DNA of 64,000 bases from Neofusicoccum parvum. Its lineage: Eukaryota > Ascomycota > Dothideomycetes > Botryosphaeriales > Botryosphaeriaceae. Location of the stretch: the NCBI GenBank assembly GCA_020912385.1, contig CP087206.1, positions 2,976,001 through 3,040,000 on the forward strand. Direction: 5' to 3'. Position numbers and translations under genes: made by a program. Below the pieces are notes generated by a model. That model was not told where the DNA came from and ran no database searches. It worked only from the letters and a program-made list of their open reading frames with translations. This document shows positions 32,250 through 43,615 of this stretch, piece by piece. Positions within the stretch are counted from its first letter, which is position 1; every line of letters starts with the position of its first letter.

Positions 32250-33194
32250 ATGATGCCGCCCACCGCCACTGTGCCGGCACGCCTGAGCGATCTTCAGGAG
32301 CAGTGGTCCGCTCTGTACAAACAAGAACTCCCACGTCTGGCCAAAGCACGCGACAAAGCCCAATCCAAGTGGCCCGTCCACCTCGACCACTGCTTCGCGC
32401 GCATTATCCTCGACAATGCGGTTGGCAAAGACAAGCCATGGATGGATCGCGTCAGCGCGCCCGCAACCAGAAACATGTCCGCCGCCCAATTACAAGCCGC
32501 CCTGGATCTCGGTCACAGCATAACAGCCGGTACCGCCAATCTCGACGAGCTGAACCAGCGCAGTCTTTCACTGAGGGGCAAGGGAGGCCCGAAAAGGAAG
32601 CGCAGCGAGCAAACATCAGAGGCGGCGGCGAACGAAGATCAGTCCTCGAGGCCCGCAGTGAAGAAGCCAAAGAGCGTCGCAACCGCTGGTGAAGACATTC
32701 GGAGCCACTTTTTCAGTGGCCGGCCAAAAACCCAGCCTTCTGCGCACCCCCCACGTCCAAGTCCGGAACTCCTTCAGGCGAGGGATACGGTTGCATCTTC
32801 CACGGATCTCACGCCCTTCCGCCGCTTCGTCCTCATACTCTTGACGTTCGTTCCGCGTGGGAGGCACACTTCGTACGGCGCCATGAGTTCTTACGTCACC
32901 GCATACCATCACAAATGCAGCGCCAGAGCCATCGGCAATGCTATGCGCAATAACCCTTTCGCACCTACCGTCCCTTGTCACAGAGTGCTGGCCCACGATG
33001 GAAGAATAGGCGGGTTTTGTGGTGACTGGGGAGAGCAAGGGAAGCATGCTGTGGAAAAGAAGAAGCTTCTGGCGGACGAGGGTGTGAGGTTTGACGGCGG
33101 GGGAAAGGTCGTCGGCAAGCCATTCACTGACTTCCATCGAGATGAAGAAGTGAAAGTATGGTACGAACAGATACTAGGCAGCGATAAGAAGTAA
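32250..33194 (+). CDS. O6-alkylguanine-DNA alkyltransferase (MGMT) with N-terminal extension
   Basis: The start is the ATGATG pair at 32250/32253 (314 residues); the frame upstream has no homologous look. Residues 10-110 form a helical extension that includes WPVHLDHCFARIILDN. A Lys/Arg-rich segment near 110-145 could be a nuclear signal. The alkyltransferase DNA-binding domain spans about 188-285, with TPFRRFVLILLTFVPRGR, TSYGAMSSYV, ARAIGNAMRNNP, the active-site PCHRV (acceptor Cys at about 243) and GRIGGFCGDWG. The enzyme removes alkyl groups from guanine O6 by suicide transfer to that Cys. The N-terminal part is unlike the usual RNase-H-like MGMT domain and seems to be a fungal-specific extension. 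Confidence 0.88.
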   Translation: MMPPTATVPARLSDLQEQWSALYKQELPRLAKARDKAQSKWPVHLDHCFARIILDNAVGKDKPWMDRVSAPATRNMSAAQLQAALDLGHSITAGTANLDELNQRSLSLRGKGGPKRKRSEQTSEAAANEDQSSRPAVKKPKSVATAGEDIRSHFFSGRPKTQPSAHPPRPSPELLQARDTVASSTDLTPFRRFVLILLTFVPRGRHTSYGAMSSYVTAYHHKCSARAIGNAMRNNPFAPTVPCHRVLAHDGRIGGFCGDWGEQGKHAVEKKKLLADEGVRFDGGGKVVGKPFTDFHRDEEVKVWYEQILGSDKK

Positions 33195-33407
33195 TCAAAT
33201 GGGTTGAGAGTTGTGTGCTTTCCGAATGAGTGTACCACTACCAGTCTAAGCCAACGATAATGGTATATATTCTGGCTTTGTTTCCTATCAAACATCAACT
33301 CTGCGTACCACCAGGCCATCCTTAGCTTGTAACACACTAGTCATTATACAGAACAGCATCAGGTTATCACAGAGAAAGGGGAGGGAAACGATATTTGAGC
33401 CTCTTCT

Positions 33408-34542
33408 TCACGAGGTCTTCTTTGCTCTCGTGGTTCCAATCAGCTTCCAGAGATTGAACATGCGGAAAAAGACAGCGTCCTGTCACGTAAAGTCAGCAAA
33501 ATCGTCTGTTTTCCTTCCAAAATATACTTACCAACAGTCCCTTGGGGAGCCAGGTGCTCAGGAACCAAACCACCCAGGACTTGTTGCCCTCCCACACCCA
33601 CTTCGGTGGGCTGGACTTCATGACCTTGGAAACGACGCTCTTCGCGTAATCCTCGCTAGGCATGGCACCCTCCTGGCTGTGCTTCAAACGCCTCTGGTAC
33701 TCCTCATTGAGGGGAATGTAGTACGAATCCTCCGGCAGCTGGCGGTCGGTCCGCGCGATGTTGGATTTGATACCGCCGGTAACGATGGTCACGACGCGGA
33801 CACCGAAGGGCGAGAGTTCGACGCGGAGTGTGTTGCTATATGCGTGAAGAGCGGCCTTCGAGGCATTGTAGACGCCTGGACAGATGTCGGTCATTATTCA
33901 ATCAGGTTGGGACATGGGGCGACATACTTCCGAACACGTACGGCCTGCGTATTTTGTCAGCACCCCTGGCGAACGGGTTTGAACTCTGCGCACTCACATA
34001 ACACCAGCCAAGCTACCGATCTGCACAATAGTGCCCTTCGCCTCAATCAACAGCGGCGCAAACTCCTTGCACATGCGCATGACCGAATAAACGTTGACCT
34101 CGAACGTCGCCTGCACCTCGTCGAACTCGATGTCGAGCGCAGGCACGGTATAGTTGCGGCCGGCATTGTTGACCAGGTAGTCGAGCTTGCCACCGGTGAG
34201 CTCCTCGATCTCGCGGCGCACCTCGCGGACGCTGTCGGGCTTGTCGACCTCGAGCGACACGGTCTCGATGCCCAGCTCGGCCAGGTCGGCGATGGACTCG
34301 GTGCGGCGGGCGGAGGCGAAGACGCGCAGGCCTTAAGGAGGGAAGTGCTTTCGCATCAGCCTGGGGGACGGCGACGAGGGCTCACGGAGCGGAACCTTTC
34401 GCGTGGAACTCTTTAGCCAGGCTGTGGCCTATGCCGGACGAGCAGCTGCGCGCGGGGAGAAGTGTCAGCGATGGTTTTGGCGGCGCATGAGGTGGGCGAC
34501 GACAAACCCAGTGATCAGAACGGTCTTCCGCGTGTCGGCCAT
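33408..34542 (-). CDS. AYR1: 1-acyldihydroxyacetone-phosphate reductase, Ayr1-type short-chain dehydrogenase
   Basis: There are six exons: 34542-34508, 34445-34396, 34331-33998, 33944-33928 (only 17 nt), 33875-33532 and 33479-33408. All five introns are 52-64 nt with GT...AG ends, and every phase fits, giving 283 residues. The cofactor motif TGCSSGIG is assembled across intron 1. NNAGRNY and the catalytic SVYNASKAAL (Tyr-x3-Lys) follow, the latter assembled across the micro-exon. A hydrophobic, Trp-rich segment near residue 250 (WVVWFLSTWLPKGLL) should bind the membrane, and the tail is basic. Ayr1 proteins reduce 1-acyl-DHAP with NADPH in ether-lipid and phosphatidate synthesis and also act as lipases, on ER and lipid droplets. 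The gene is divergent from another short-chain dehydrogenase. Confidence 0.92.
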
Positions 34543-35472
34543 GGTTGCGTGGGGGAGGAGCTGTTTGGTGGAGTGGAGAGGAAGCAGGCGCGGAGGATTG
34601 AGAGCTGTGTCTGAGCTCTCCCCACCAGGAACCCTGTGCCTCGGCCATAGCGTCATTGCTGCTGCACTAGCGCCGCCGTGCCACTTCCGACGCCGTCTTA
34701 GATGGATTTCTCACATAACTTCAAGACCATTAATTGGTTGACAAGAAAAGCTTCCCTGCTTGCTTCACGTGCTTACGTCCGTATGCAAACAGCTCCGACC
34801 CCAATGCTTTTGAGTTCGTCTATCGAATCCTCAAGTATTAAATTCCACTAGAGATCTCCTCACAAGCCCAGAAGACTCTCTCCTGGGCTTTATTTGGAGA
34901 ATGGATTCGATGTCGTCTTTCGCACTCTCTACTGCAATCCGTCTTCCTCCCGAACCACAGGTAAATGGTTCTGCCCGTTGCACGCTATGACGCTTTGGTA
35001 TATGCGTACATACATCTTTTGCCAGCTTGTCTTCTCAATTCCCTGCAATGGTAAACCCATTTTTGCGGCCCTTTCACTCTGTCCATTGAAATTTAACTTT
35101 GATACTTAATACTAGAGAGCTTTCTTGAAGATATTTGGAGGTCTGCAGCAACACCTTTCTGGCCGGCACAACCGGCTAAGGCTATAAAAGAGCCAATCAT
35201 TTCCTCTACACACACCACATAAAAAATCCCGGATCGTAGCAAGTCTCAACGTCACTGGCCGGAAAATATACAGTTGCCGCGTATCACGCAATGCGTTGAG
35301 CTCTGCTGCAAAGCGTGGGGAAACATCAGCAAAACACTATCCCCGCATCGCATTTGTCAGCCCTCCCCTCATCAACGTCACGCCTTACCGGCTTCAAAGC
35401 TATATAGTAAACGCCGCAAGTGTGGAAAAAGTGAACTGGAGAGATCATTCAACAATATTTTACTGATATAAA
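34543..35472. promoter_or_regulatory. 930-bp divergent promoter between two SDR genes, TATA box at 35183-35190
   Basis: TATAAAAG lies 283 nt upstream of the ATG at 35473, implying a long 5' UTR or a further leader intron. The rest is AT-rich with no gene seen. Confidence 0.4.
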
Positions 35473-36266
35473 ATGCCAACCGCTGTTGTCACTGGCGCCA
35501 ATTCCGGCATTGGCCATGAGTTTGCCAAAGTCCTCATCAAGGAAGTCCGCGGAATCCCGTCTGCGATTGAAGGTTCATCACTCACGCGCAAGCCAGGGAT
35601 ACGACGTCCACGCCGTCGACGTGAACGACGGCCCCAAGCTTAAGAGCCTGGACTGCAAGACCTCGCAGCTGGACGTCACATCGCAAGACTCCATCAACGC
35701 CTTCACGCAGCAGTACGGCGACAAGCCGCTCGACCTGCTGCTCAACGTAGCAGGTATGCCCACCATCCACCCCCCACACCCTCGCCCTCCGTGCTGAACC
35801 CGCACCACCAGGCATCATTGACGCCAACCACGACACCCTCGCCACCATCAACGCCCAGTCCCTCACCCGCGTCTTCTCCGTCAACACCTTCGGCCCGCTC
35901 CTCCTGACCCAAGCCCTCCTCCCCAACATCCTCCGCTCCCCCCACCCGCGCCTCGGCTACGTGTCCAGCCGCGTCGGCAGCATCGCCGACAACAGCTCGG
36001 GCGGCAGCTACGCGTACCGCGCGTCTAAGACGGCGCTTAACATGGTCTGCAAGAACCTGTCGCTCGAGCTGAAGGACAAGGGGGTGGTGGTGGTGATTCT
36101 GCATCCCGGAATCGTGCGGACGGGCATGACGGCCGGGTTTCCGGACAGTCCGGAAGCGGTGGAGCCGGAGGAGGCGGCGGGGAAGCTGTATGGGGTGTTG
36201 GTGAGCAAGGGGCTGGAGGATACGGGGAGGTTTTGGCATCGGGAGGGACAGGAGCTTCCGTGGTAG
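35473..36266 (+). CDS. short-chain dehydrogenase/reductase, C-factor-like
   Basis: Exons are 35473-35544, 35597-35753 and 35812-36266; introns are 52 and 58 nt. The protein has 227 residues. It starts with MPTAVVTGANSGIGHEFAKV, the NAD(P)-binding glycine motif. LDVTSQDSI follows, then LLLNVAG (a variant of NNAG), YVSSRVGSI (catalytic Ser) and YAYRASKTALN (Tyr-x3-Lys). The C-terminus HPGIVRTGM fits the classical SDR fold. It resembles small SDRs of the CsgA/C-factor type. The substrate is unknown. The upstream TATA box is far from the ATG. Confidence 0.9.
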
Positions 36267-36689
36267 GTTTTGATGTGTCGTGAAGTGGCGGAGAGAGGGG
36301 TCATATTTGTAGTACTGCCCTTCTCTGGTTTCTGGTATGTTGAGGCTTAGTCGTAGTGCGTTTGGGTGGGCAACGTGCCGCGTGGGATATCATGTTGCCA
36401 CTCTCTGGTATCGATGAGTGAAAGCTCGCTGTGGCTCATGGAAAAGAATGTGAAGTAAAATCTGATAGGACGGGGAGTTTGTCACTTTCATTTTTTAGTG
36501 ACCGCCCCACTCTGAGTTTATGAATCCATCTGGCTTGAATATCTCTTTAGGATCATCTGGGATTGGTACTTGACAGGAGCTGACCTCGTGCAAGGCTGTA
36601 TCAAGTTGGCGGGGCTACCTGAAACATACCTGCTTATCAAGCCTCCTCCTGATTCTTCTTTGATCCCCTGCAGCCATCTCATATGCCCA

Positions 36690-37990
36690 TCATCCTTCCA
36701 GCCTTCCAACCTCCATCTGAACCTTCGCGATCTCCTCTTCGACCCCAGCATACCGCCGCGCAATCTCTTTCATAATCCCACTCCTCCCACTACCGCCAGC
36801 CTCCTCAAAGGCACGGAGTCGATCCTCGGCGATAGCTTTACGGTGCTGCAGCTCAGCCTTCTCTGACGTAAGATACTCGCTGTAATTAGAAAGCGCCGAA
36901 GCCAAGGAAGACGACGGGTTGCTCGTGAGCGTGAGAATGCTGCATGGCGAAATCAGCTCGCTGCATCTCGAAATTTATCTGAAAGGGGTGTCTCGCAAAC
37001 CTCAGTTTCAGCTCCAGGCCTTTTGCAACAGCGGCGAGGTGCTCCGCTTTGGCTCGCACCGCCCTCGCCACGCTGCCGTGGACCGTCTGCTCCAGCATGC
37101 GCACGACGACCTCCATCAGCTGTGCTTGCGCTTCGAGCACCGATGCGGCTAGGTCGGCGAGTCGGGTCCGCTGCTCGCCGAGTGCGAAGGTTGCTGCTGC
37201 GAGTTCATCCTGCTGGTCTTGAGCGATCGCGGGGAGGTCGGAGATCAAAGATGATGTCGTGTCGGCTGCTCGTTCAAGGTCAGTCAAGTCCATCGCACGT
37301 TCAGGGGTGATATAACCTTCTGGACTCGCGATTCTGCAAAGCTGTTGTGCTATTGACTTGAGATGCGCGGAGAGTGCACGTGCGATGGGCACAATGTGTT
37401 CCTAACGGGGAGCTGGATATAAGCTAAGAGTATCAAGAAAAGCTTAGAATGATGGCGTACGGTGAAGTAGTCGACGTCCTCCTGTAGTATCTCTCGTTCA
37501 GCTAAAGGGACGCGGCCGTTGAGCTGCGCAGCGACGATGGTGATGACTTCATGCAACTAGGGGACGTTAGCGGGTCACTCGTCTGCAAGCCCCCCGGCGT
37601 GAAAAGAGGCCACAAACTTCATCTGGAAGGTCGGATGCTCGTGCACTTAATGAGTCAAGTGAAGTTTTCAGAATTTGTGACTTTGCGGCCTCGGTCCGTT
37701 TGGTGGTCAGGTCCTGTCCAAGTTAATATATTGCCATGCCGCATAATGAGATATGTAGGAGAGTGAATTCAAGGAAACGAGGGTCAGAGAATTATCCATG
37801 CCATGAGAATTTTAGGAAAATCCACAGAAAGTTTATGCACACGAACCTCTCTTGCTTGATCTATCACACGCTGCCTCTTGATGTCCCTCGTTGACGCGTC
37901 TTCGTTGAGTTTGTTCTTCGAGAGGTCCTCGTAGAGCACCTTGAACTTCGGGTTTCGCTCCAGAGCAGCTGGATCTATTGGGGGCAGCAT
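36690..37990 (-). CDS. coiled-coil protein, possibly augmin (HAUS)-like
   Basis: Exons are 37990-37847, 37556-37461, 37401-37001 and 36939-36690. Introns are 290, 59 and 61 nt, and the phases fit, giving 296 residues. The first, long intron might hide another exon. The N-terminus MLPPIDPAALERNPKFKVLY is a folded-looking cap. The remainder is almost entirely heptad-like helix, with charged and Ala/Leu-rich stretches around 130-215 and 235-295. No catalytic motif is seen. The cap followed by long coiled coils recalls small fungal spindle or augmin subunits of the HAUS4 kind, but that is a weak impression. Confidence 0.75.
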
Positions 37991-38475
37991 CTCGTGTGTG
38001 GTTGTCTTTCTTCTAGACCGACAGTTTAGAGGCTGATTGTGTCTGGGTGAGGGTGAAGTTTGGAGTGGTGTTTTGTTGATGGGGTAGCGCTTGGACGCGT
38101 TTGGGCTGGAAGGAAGATCGCCGGCTAACTTGCGGGTGGGAGAAGATTCGCGTTGCCGCTTGTGATAGGCGATGACGGTGGCTCCGCGGCAACAACTTTA
38201 AGAGCAAGAATTTCTAGCGTATTGCCGCGGATTACTTGAATGGAGCAGGCTAGCGTTCACAGCACACACAACCTCCAGAAAGGTTGACCAAACTCGAATT
38301 ATGCGGGCATCAATTGGCCCTGGTATCTGGATACTAATACATTGCACTGTACTAAACACGGAAACTGGTCTCCAAGCCCGGAGATGCATAGTAAAATCCA
38401 AACGCCTCGCGCTGATATCATGCCTCCATGCACACGGATATAACCACTGAACGCCATCGAATCAATCACTTATCG

Positions 38476-39547
38476 TCACGAGTCCGACTTCTGCTGTCCC
38501 TTGCCAAACCACGGCGCCATATCTTCCTCGCAGGTATCCTTCTTGTCGTCGATGCAGTTGGGAAAGGCAGCAATGAAGTCACCCTCCTGATACATGCTGT
38601 CTTTGTTATCACCGTCCTCGCTGCGAGTGTAGGCATTCATGATGCGCTGGGGGACGAGGGCAAGCTTCGCAAGAATTGTGCCGTGCCACCTGGTTACTCA
38701 GTCACTAGTCACGTTCCATGCCAACACACATCCAATCACTAGGACACTTACTGCACAATATGCTCCAGCGCATGGCCCTCAGCTCTCTGGAAATTGTACG
38801 ACCGGTAGAGCGGATCATACCAGGCATCCAGGAAGAACTTGGCCCATTCGCCGCGGCGGATGATGAAGCTATTCTGGCACAGATTCTCCGCGTCCTGCGT
38901 CAGCACCAGATCGATGCTGTCACCCGACAGGTGGGCAAATGTCTTGATAACGCTGTCCGGAGGGACAACCGGGAGGCCCACGATCATCAGATCCTCCAGC
39001 CGAGACTTCTTCATTATGTGCTCTTCGATAGAGAGCTCCGGGTTCACGATCAAGCTGTCGATGTCGAGGTAGAAGAAGTAAGTGCTGTACGGAAAGACGG
39101 TCATGGCGTGGCGCACGGAGGGGACCTTAGCCCAGCTAAGCGGGTGATTGCCGAAGTCATAGTCAGAGGAGTTTGCGAAGAAGGCCGCATATCCTACACA
39201 TTGTCAGCAACAACCGGACTACCACCCGCGCGACAGCTAGTCTCACCATGCTTCTCGGCGTATGTCTCCCGGTTTAGCCTGATCTTCTCCTTGAACGAGT
39301 CGGTCAGGTCGTCGTCAAAGGTTGTCACGACGACGACGGGCGGGGTTCCTGCGGGAGTGTATTCGACACTAGATGCGCCGAGGAACCAGTTCTTAACGAG
39401 GTAGAGGAAGCCCAGGACGACCAGGGCGTAGACGGCCAGTTGTCTGGCCATGCGGCGCGTCAGGATAGGGCCCTGGCTGCGGGCATTGGCGGCGGCGACG
39501 TAGGGCGGCGGGCGCGAGGTCTTGCGCGGAGGAAATGCGAAGTGCAT
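38476..39547 (-). CDS. alpha-1,6-mannosyltransferase, GT34 (Mnn10/Mnn11-like)
   Basis: Exons are 39547-39247, 39193-38752 and 38689-38476; introns are 53 and 62 nt. The type II membrane protein has 318 residues. A basic cytosolic tail (about 36 residues) and one signal-anchor helix (LAVYALVVLGFLYLV) come first, then a lumenal GT34 domain: VVVVTTFDDD, NRETYAEKHGY, HPLSWAKVPSVRHAM, the metal-binding YFFYLDIDSLIVNP, LTQDAENLCQNSFIIRRGEW, and TILAKLALVPQRIMNAY near the end. Family members extend alpha-1,6-mannose backbones of N-glycans in the Golgi. It is divergent from phosphomannose isomerase, which supplies mannose-6-phosphate for GDP-mannose, so shared regulation is plausible. Confidence 0.92.
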
Positions 39548-40473
39548 GGTGTCGGGAGGGTCGCGGGAGAGGTGTCCAAGCGGAGGAAATTGGAATGATC
39601 GGAATCTGGCGTATCGGCGGAGGGAGGGCGCACGCAAGGAGACTGTTCGCAGACGGAGGGGCGGGCGGTCAGGGCGACATGATCCGGGAAGAGCGAGCGA
39701 CGGAGTCTTGGGCCACGGTGGGCAGAGCGGTCGAGCGAGCGGCGCGGGGAGGGTCAGCTTCGACGGCTGCGAGACTACCACGGTGGCATACGAGGCGGTG
39801 CGGGTGTGAGCCAAGCAGTAATCTCCCGCGCCCTCGCAGCCCTACTGCAAGACCCTGGCGCGCCCCGGGCGGTGAGCGCAGGCAGATTGGCCTCGCTCCG
39901 TGCATCCTTGCCCACCTCCCAAGCTTTGCGTCAGAGCCGGCCGCCCTCTCTCCCGCTCCCGCTCGCCGCCCGCCCCTCTGCCTCGGACGGCAGCCGGCAG
40001 GCCTTGCGCTTCACTCTTTGACCATCGCACCACCTGTGGATCCGGACACCGCCCCGAGGCCGGCAAAAGCCTTCACTTTCTGCGCTGCAAAGCATCGGGA
40101 GCTCAGAAGTCCTCGGCCCCGGCTGCTGGATTGGATTAGGCGATGCAGACCAGGCCGGTGGAATGGCGAGGTGTGTGGAGTGACGGCATCAAGGCTCATG
40201 TTTGCACCGATGGTCTCCACACCGCGGTTGCGCTCGCAGCTGTCACTGGTGCTGTGCGCCCGCAGCTTCGACCGCGCGATGCCTGAGTTCCCTGCCGATT
40301 GGCCGACGCGACTATGACGTTGACCTCTGCTCGAATGCATCCATAATCCACACGCCTCTGTCCCGTCTCCTCGACCACCAAACACCGCTTCTGCTCTTCG
40401 ATTGCACTCGTTCGCGTCGCCTTCATAATCCCCCATCCCCAACCTTGCTCTCAACAGCTTCACCGCACTCCCA
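39548..40473. promoter_or_regulatory. divergent promoter of the mannosyltransferase and phosphomannose isomerase genes
   Basis: A 926-bp GC-rich spacer lies between the two start codons. A long open frame at 39535-40317 overlaps it but shows no domain and is mostly Arg/Ser/Pro, so I regard it as noncoding. Confidence 0.35.
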
Positions 40474-41852
40474 ATGTCCTCGAAAGTCGTTCAGCTCAAG
40501 TGCTACTGTAATGAGTATCCGTGGGGGAAGCTGGGCTCGCAGTCCGTTGCCGCTCGCCTCGCTGCGAAGACCCCCGGGACAGATTTTAAGATCGACGAGA
40601 GCAAGCCTTACGCCGAGATGTAGGCAACCCTGTGCCAGCTCCAGCAGCTTCTGCTGACCAGTCCAGGTGGTATGGCACATACCCAGATCTGCCAGCTTAT
40701 GTTCTAGAGACGGGAGAACCACTTCAGGACTACATCAACAGGACTCCCGATGAGCTCATGGGCAAGCATGTGGTTCAAAAATTTGGTCCCAATCTGCCCT
40801 ACCTTCCCAAGGTCTTGTCCATCGCAAAGGCTCTTCCGCTTCAGCTACACCCGGTCGGTCTCCTATCTTCACTCGTGCGCCACATGTTCAGTTCTAATTA
40901 GGGCACAGAACAAGGATCTTGCATCGGAGCTACATTCGAAGAACCCCTCAGGTTTCACTGACCCGAACCACAAGCCCGAGATCGCAATCGCCCTCACCAA
41001 GTTCGAGGCTTTCTGTGGCTTCAAGCCTCTCAACGACATCGAACAGCTGTTATTGCTTGAGCCTTTGCAGAGATTCTTGCCAAAGATGGAAAAGCCTGCC
41101 TTCGACGATCAAACCCTCAAACGCGTGGTCAAGAGCATGCTTGAAGCGTCTGAAGAGGAGGTCAGGCAAGTGGAGGAAGCCTTAATTAAGGTGCCTGAGT
41201 CAGCGTTTGGGAAGTACACCCACATTCCTGAGCTGCTACCACGCCTGCAACACCAGTACGGGAAGACAGTAAGCACAATTTCCTGCAATCAGACTCCGAA
41301 GAGCCTCTAACGTTAGATTCACAGGATCCTGGCAGCCTGGTGGCCCTCTTGACCATGAACTACATGACACTTCAGCCAGGCGAGAGTATCTACATTCCTG
41401 CAGATGGCATCCACGCCTACCTCAGCGGTGATATAATCGAGTGCATGGCACGGTCGAACAACGTGCTAAACACTGGATTTTGCCCTCGCGCCGACCGAGA
41501 CAACATAGAAACCTTCATCTCTGTCTTAACCTTTCAACCTCACGCCGCTAACGAGGCCATCCTTCCCAGCCAGCCATACAAGGGCAGCAAGAACGGTCAT
41601 ACGATGGTCTATGCCCCTCCCATGAGTGAGTTCAACATGCTCGTGACAGATGTGCCGAGCGGCGCAAACGAGACCCTCTCTGCAGTCAGTGGCCCAAGCT
41701 CCATCATTTGTACACAGGGCTGGGGTGAGCTCAAGGCTGAAGGGAAGATCTATGAGATCAAGGAAGGCTACATTTTCTTCATTGGCCAAGGTGTCGAGTT
41801 TGAGTTTGGCGCCAAGGAGGGTGTTCAGGTATTCATTGCCTACGTTGAGTAG
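40474..41852 (+). CDS. mannose-6-phosphate isomerase, class I
   Basis: Four exons, 40474-40619, 40667-40853, 40909-41268 and 41325-41852, with introns of 47, 55 and 56 nt, encode 406 residues. The cupin-type signature includes NEYPWGKLGS, ALPLQLHPNKDLA (zinc-binding Gln and His), KFEAFCGFKP (zinc-binding Glu), and YIPADGIHAYLSGDIIECMA with the final His and nearby catalytic residues. GFCPRADRDN follows. The enzyme interconverts fructose-6-phosphate and mannose-6-phosphate in the cytosol and is the entry to GDP-mannose, protein glycosylation and cell-wall mannan. The length is somewhat shorter than yeast Pmi40 but complete. Confidence 0.95.
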
Positions 41853-42505
41853 CGCTCTAGTGCTGCAATAAATTCACGATTCGATGATACTATATTTTCA
41901 AAAAAAAAAAAAAAACATTCCATGATTCAAAACTTCAACCATTGAGTTACCCAAAAGCCCAACAAAAGCGCTCTATCCTCACCGCGCAGAAGGGTCCCCT
42001 CAATCCTAGAGCCATTAGCTTCTGCTTTAGGTAGAGGATTTAATAGCAATCTCACACTGCCGTTACTGCGAGGGTCTCTAGCACATGTTTGGTACTTGAA
42101 TTCTCTTCTGTGAGCAATATCAGATAATACGAGTGAACCAGCCCTCGACAGGTATCTGGACAGATGCATCAACCACCCATCAATGAGATTCCTCCGAATT
42201 GTTTCAGTCCATTTCTCTTTTGAAACGATGTACTATCGAGAACCACTGGTGCACTCTATCCTGGCATTTCTGCCTGCACTGTTGCCTTGCACGCTAGATT
42301 TTGTAGGACTAGATACATTACGTAGCCATGAGTAAGGGTCTAGGATTCACACCGTGGAAGCGAGACCCTTTAATCGGCCGTTCCATGGTAGCAGTTCATT
42401 TGAATTTGCCACTTGACTCTGTAATGCATATAAAGCCACCGCCGCTGCTCATTCAAAGGCCCCTACCAAATCCATCCAGTCTCAAACCCGCACGAACGAC
42501 ACGTC
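41853..42505. other. intergenic region with an A-tract and a TATA box at 42429-42434
   Basis: A run of about 16 A residues begins at about 41901, 50 nt after the isomerase stop, in the expected 3' UTR. TATAAA at 42429 precedes the next ATG by 77 nt. Confidence 0.4.
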
Positions 42506-43027
42506 ATGACGAAGAACCAACTTTCCGAACGCTGTGCTAGGCAGCCCAGCCAGCACCTCTCAGAGCCACCTCAGTCGAACGCTACAGAACCCAGCTCGTG
42601 CACAGCAACCAGCTCCGATACGCCTGGAGAGTACAGAAGTCATTCCAAATCCTCCCGCAATGCTTCTCAGCAGCAGGAATCCAGCGTCACGGGAACCCGC
42701 CGTCAGGAAGCAACGACATATCAACCTCCCGCAGACCGAGCCGACAGCAACGGCAACAGAGCTCCAAGCCCGATCGCTTCTGCAGTGTGCAGGTTTCTAC
42801 TCCTTTTCCTTCTCACTACTGCAACTACCATAATCCAGCCGGACGGACCTCTCGGCCTCTGTTGCAGGGCCCGCGTGCGCGTAATTTTTAGCATCCTGGT
42901 TTCGGTCTTTACGGAATGTGTCATATACTGCTGTCACGCTGCGAGATCCCGCCGATCACCACTTTGGAAGCCTGTTCCGAGGCTTTGTATCGCCTTTCTC
43001 ACCCTGGTTGCTATTGGATTAAGGTGA
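42506..43027 (+). CDS. hypothetical membrane protein with disordered N-terminus
   Basis: The frame has 173 codons, starting with ATG at 42506 behind a TATA box. Residues 1-90 are Ser/Gln/Thr/Asn-rich and probably disordered. Three hydrophobic stretches follow (CRFLLLFLLTTATTII, VIFSILVSVFTECVIYCC, LCIAFLTLVAIGL) that could cross a membrane. No family is recognised. The promoter context supports expression, but the single ORF could also be part of a spliced gene. Confidence 0.4.
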   Translation: MTKNQLSERCARQPSQHLSEPPQSNATEPSSCTATSSDTPGEYRSHSKSSRNASQQQESSVTGTRRQEATTYQPPADRADSNGNRAPSPIASAVCRFLLLFLLTTATTIIQPDGPLGLCCRARVRVIFSILVSVFTECVIYCCHAARSRRSPLWKPVPRLCIAFLTLVAIGLR

Positions 43028-43615
43028 TGCATATATACGGCCTCCAGGCTTTACTTCATGTTTTCCTATTTTTGGTATGCGGCATGGAAACGTGGATAGC
43101 CGGGGTGTGAAATCCTTCTCTTCGGTATTGATTTGTTGGAATAATGCACGGGATACAGAGTTCCGAGCGAGGTGAGGAAGTGGCAAAGCTAGGAAAGTAA
43201 GGTGTGGATGTTCATTAAAATGCTTGGAGGGATTGCGGATTAGGTCCTTTCTGTATGCGAGATTATGTGGGAGGGAAGAAATAGAGCTTCTTCCGTGCAT
43301 GTATTTCCCTGAATATGGAAGGGCGACTGCGGACACTGTTGCGGGAGATACCTCGGGTGAAGCAAGAGGTCGAGAGCCTGTTGTGGCTTCTGCATGTGGA
43401 AAACGTATTCAGATGGAAGGTATTCGTGCCTTCCATGCTCTTCACCCAAGTGCGCCTTCTAAGCCATTTTGATGACGGCGTTCTTCTTTACCTCAAGTCA
43501 CTCGCCAAATTTCTTCGCAAAGAATCCTTCTCTGTTCCAATAATTCAGCATCAGCCCACAGGTATTCTTCTGGGTTGCATTGGCCCAGTCAGCTTCTCCA
43601 ACCGAAACGCATCTC

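Noticed and set aside
31621..32253. 210-codon frame in the PAL/alkyltransferase promoter
   Set aside because: No motif, low-complexity end and overlap with the probable leader of the alkyltransferase gene.
39535..40317. 260-codon frame between mannosyltransferase and isomerase
   Set aside because: Composition is Arg/Ser/Pro without structure, and it overlaps the start of the mannosyltransferase gene in antisense.
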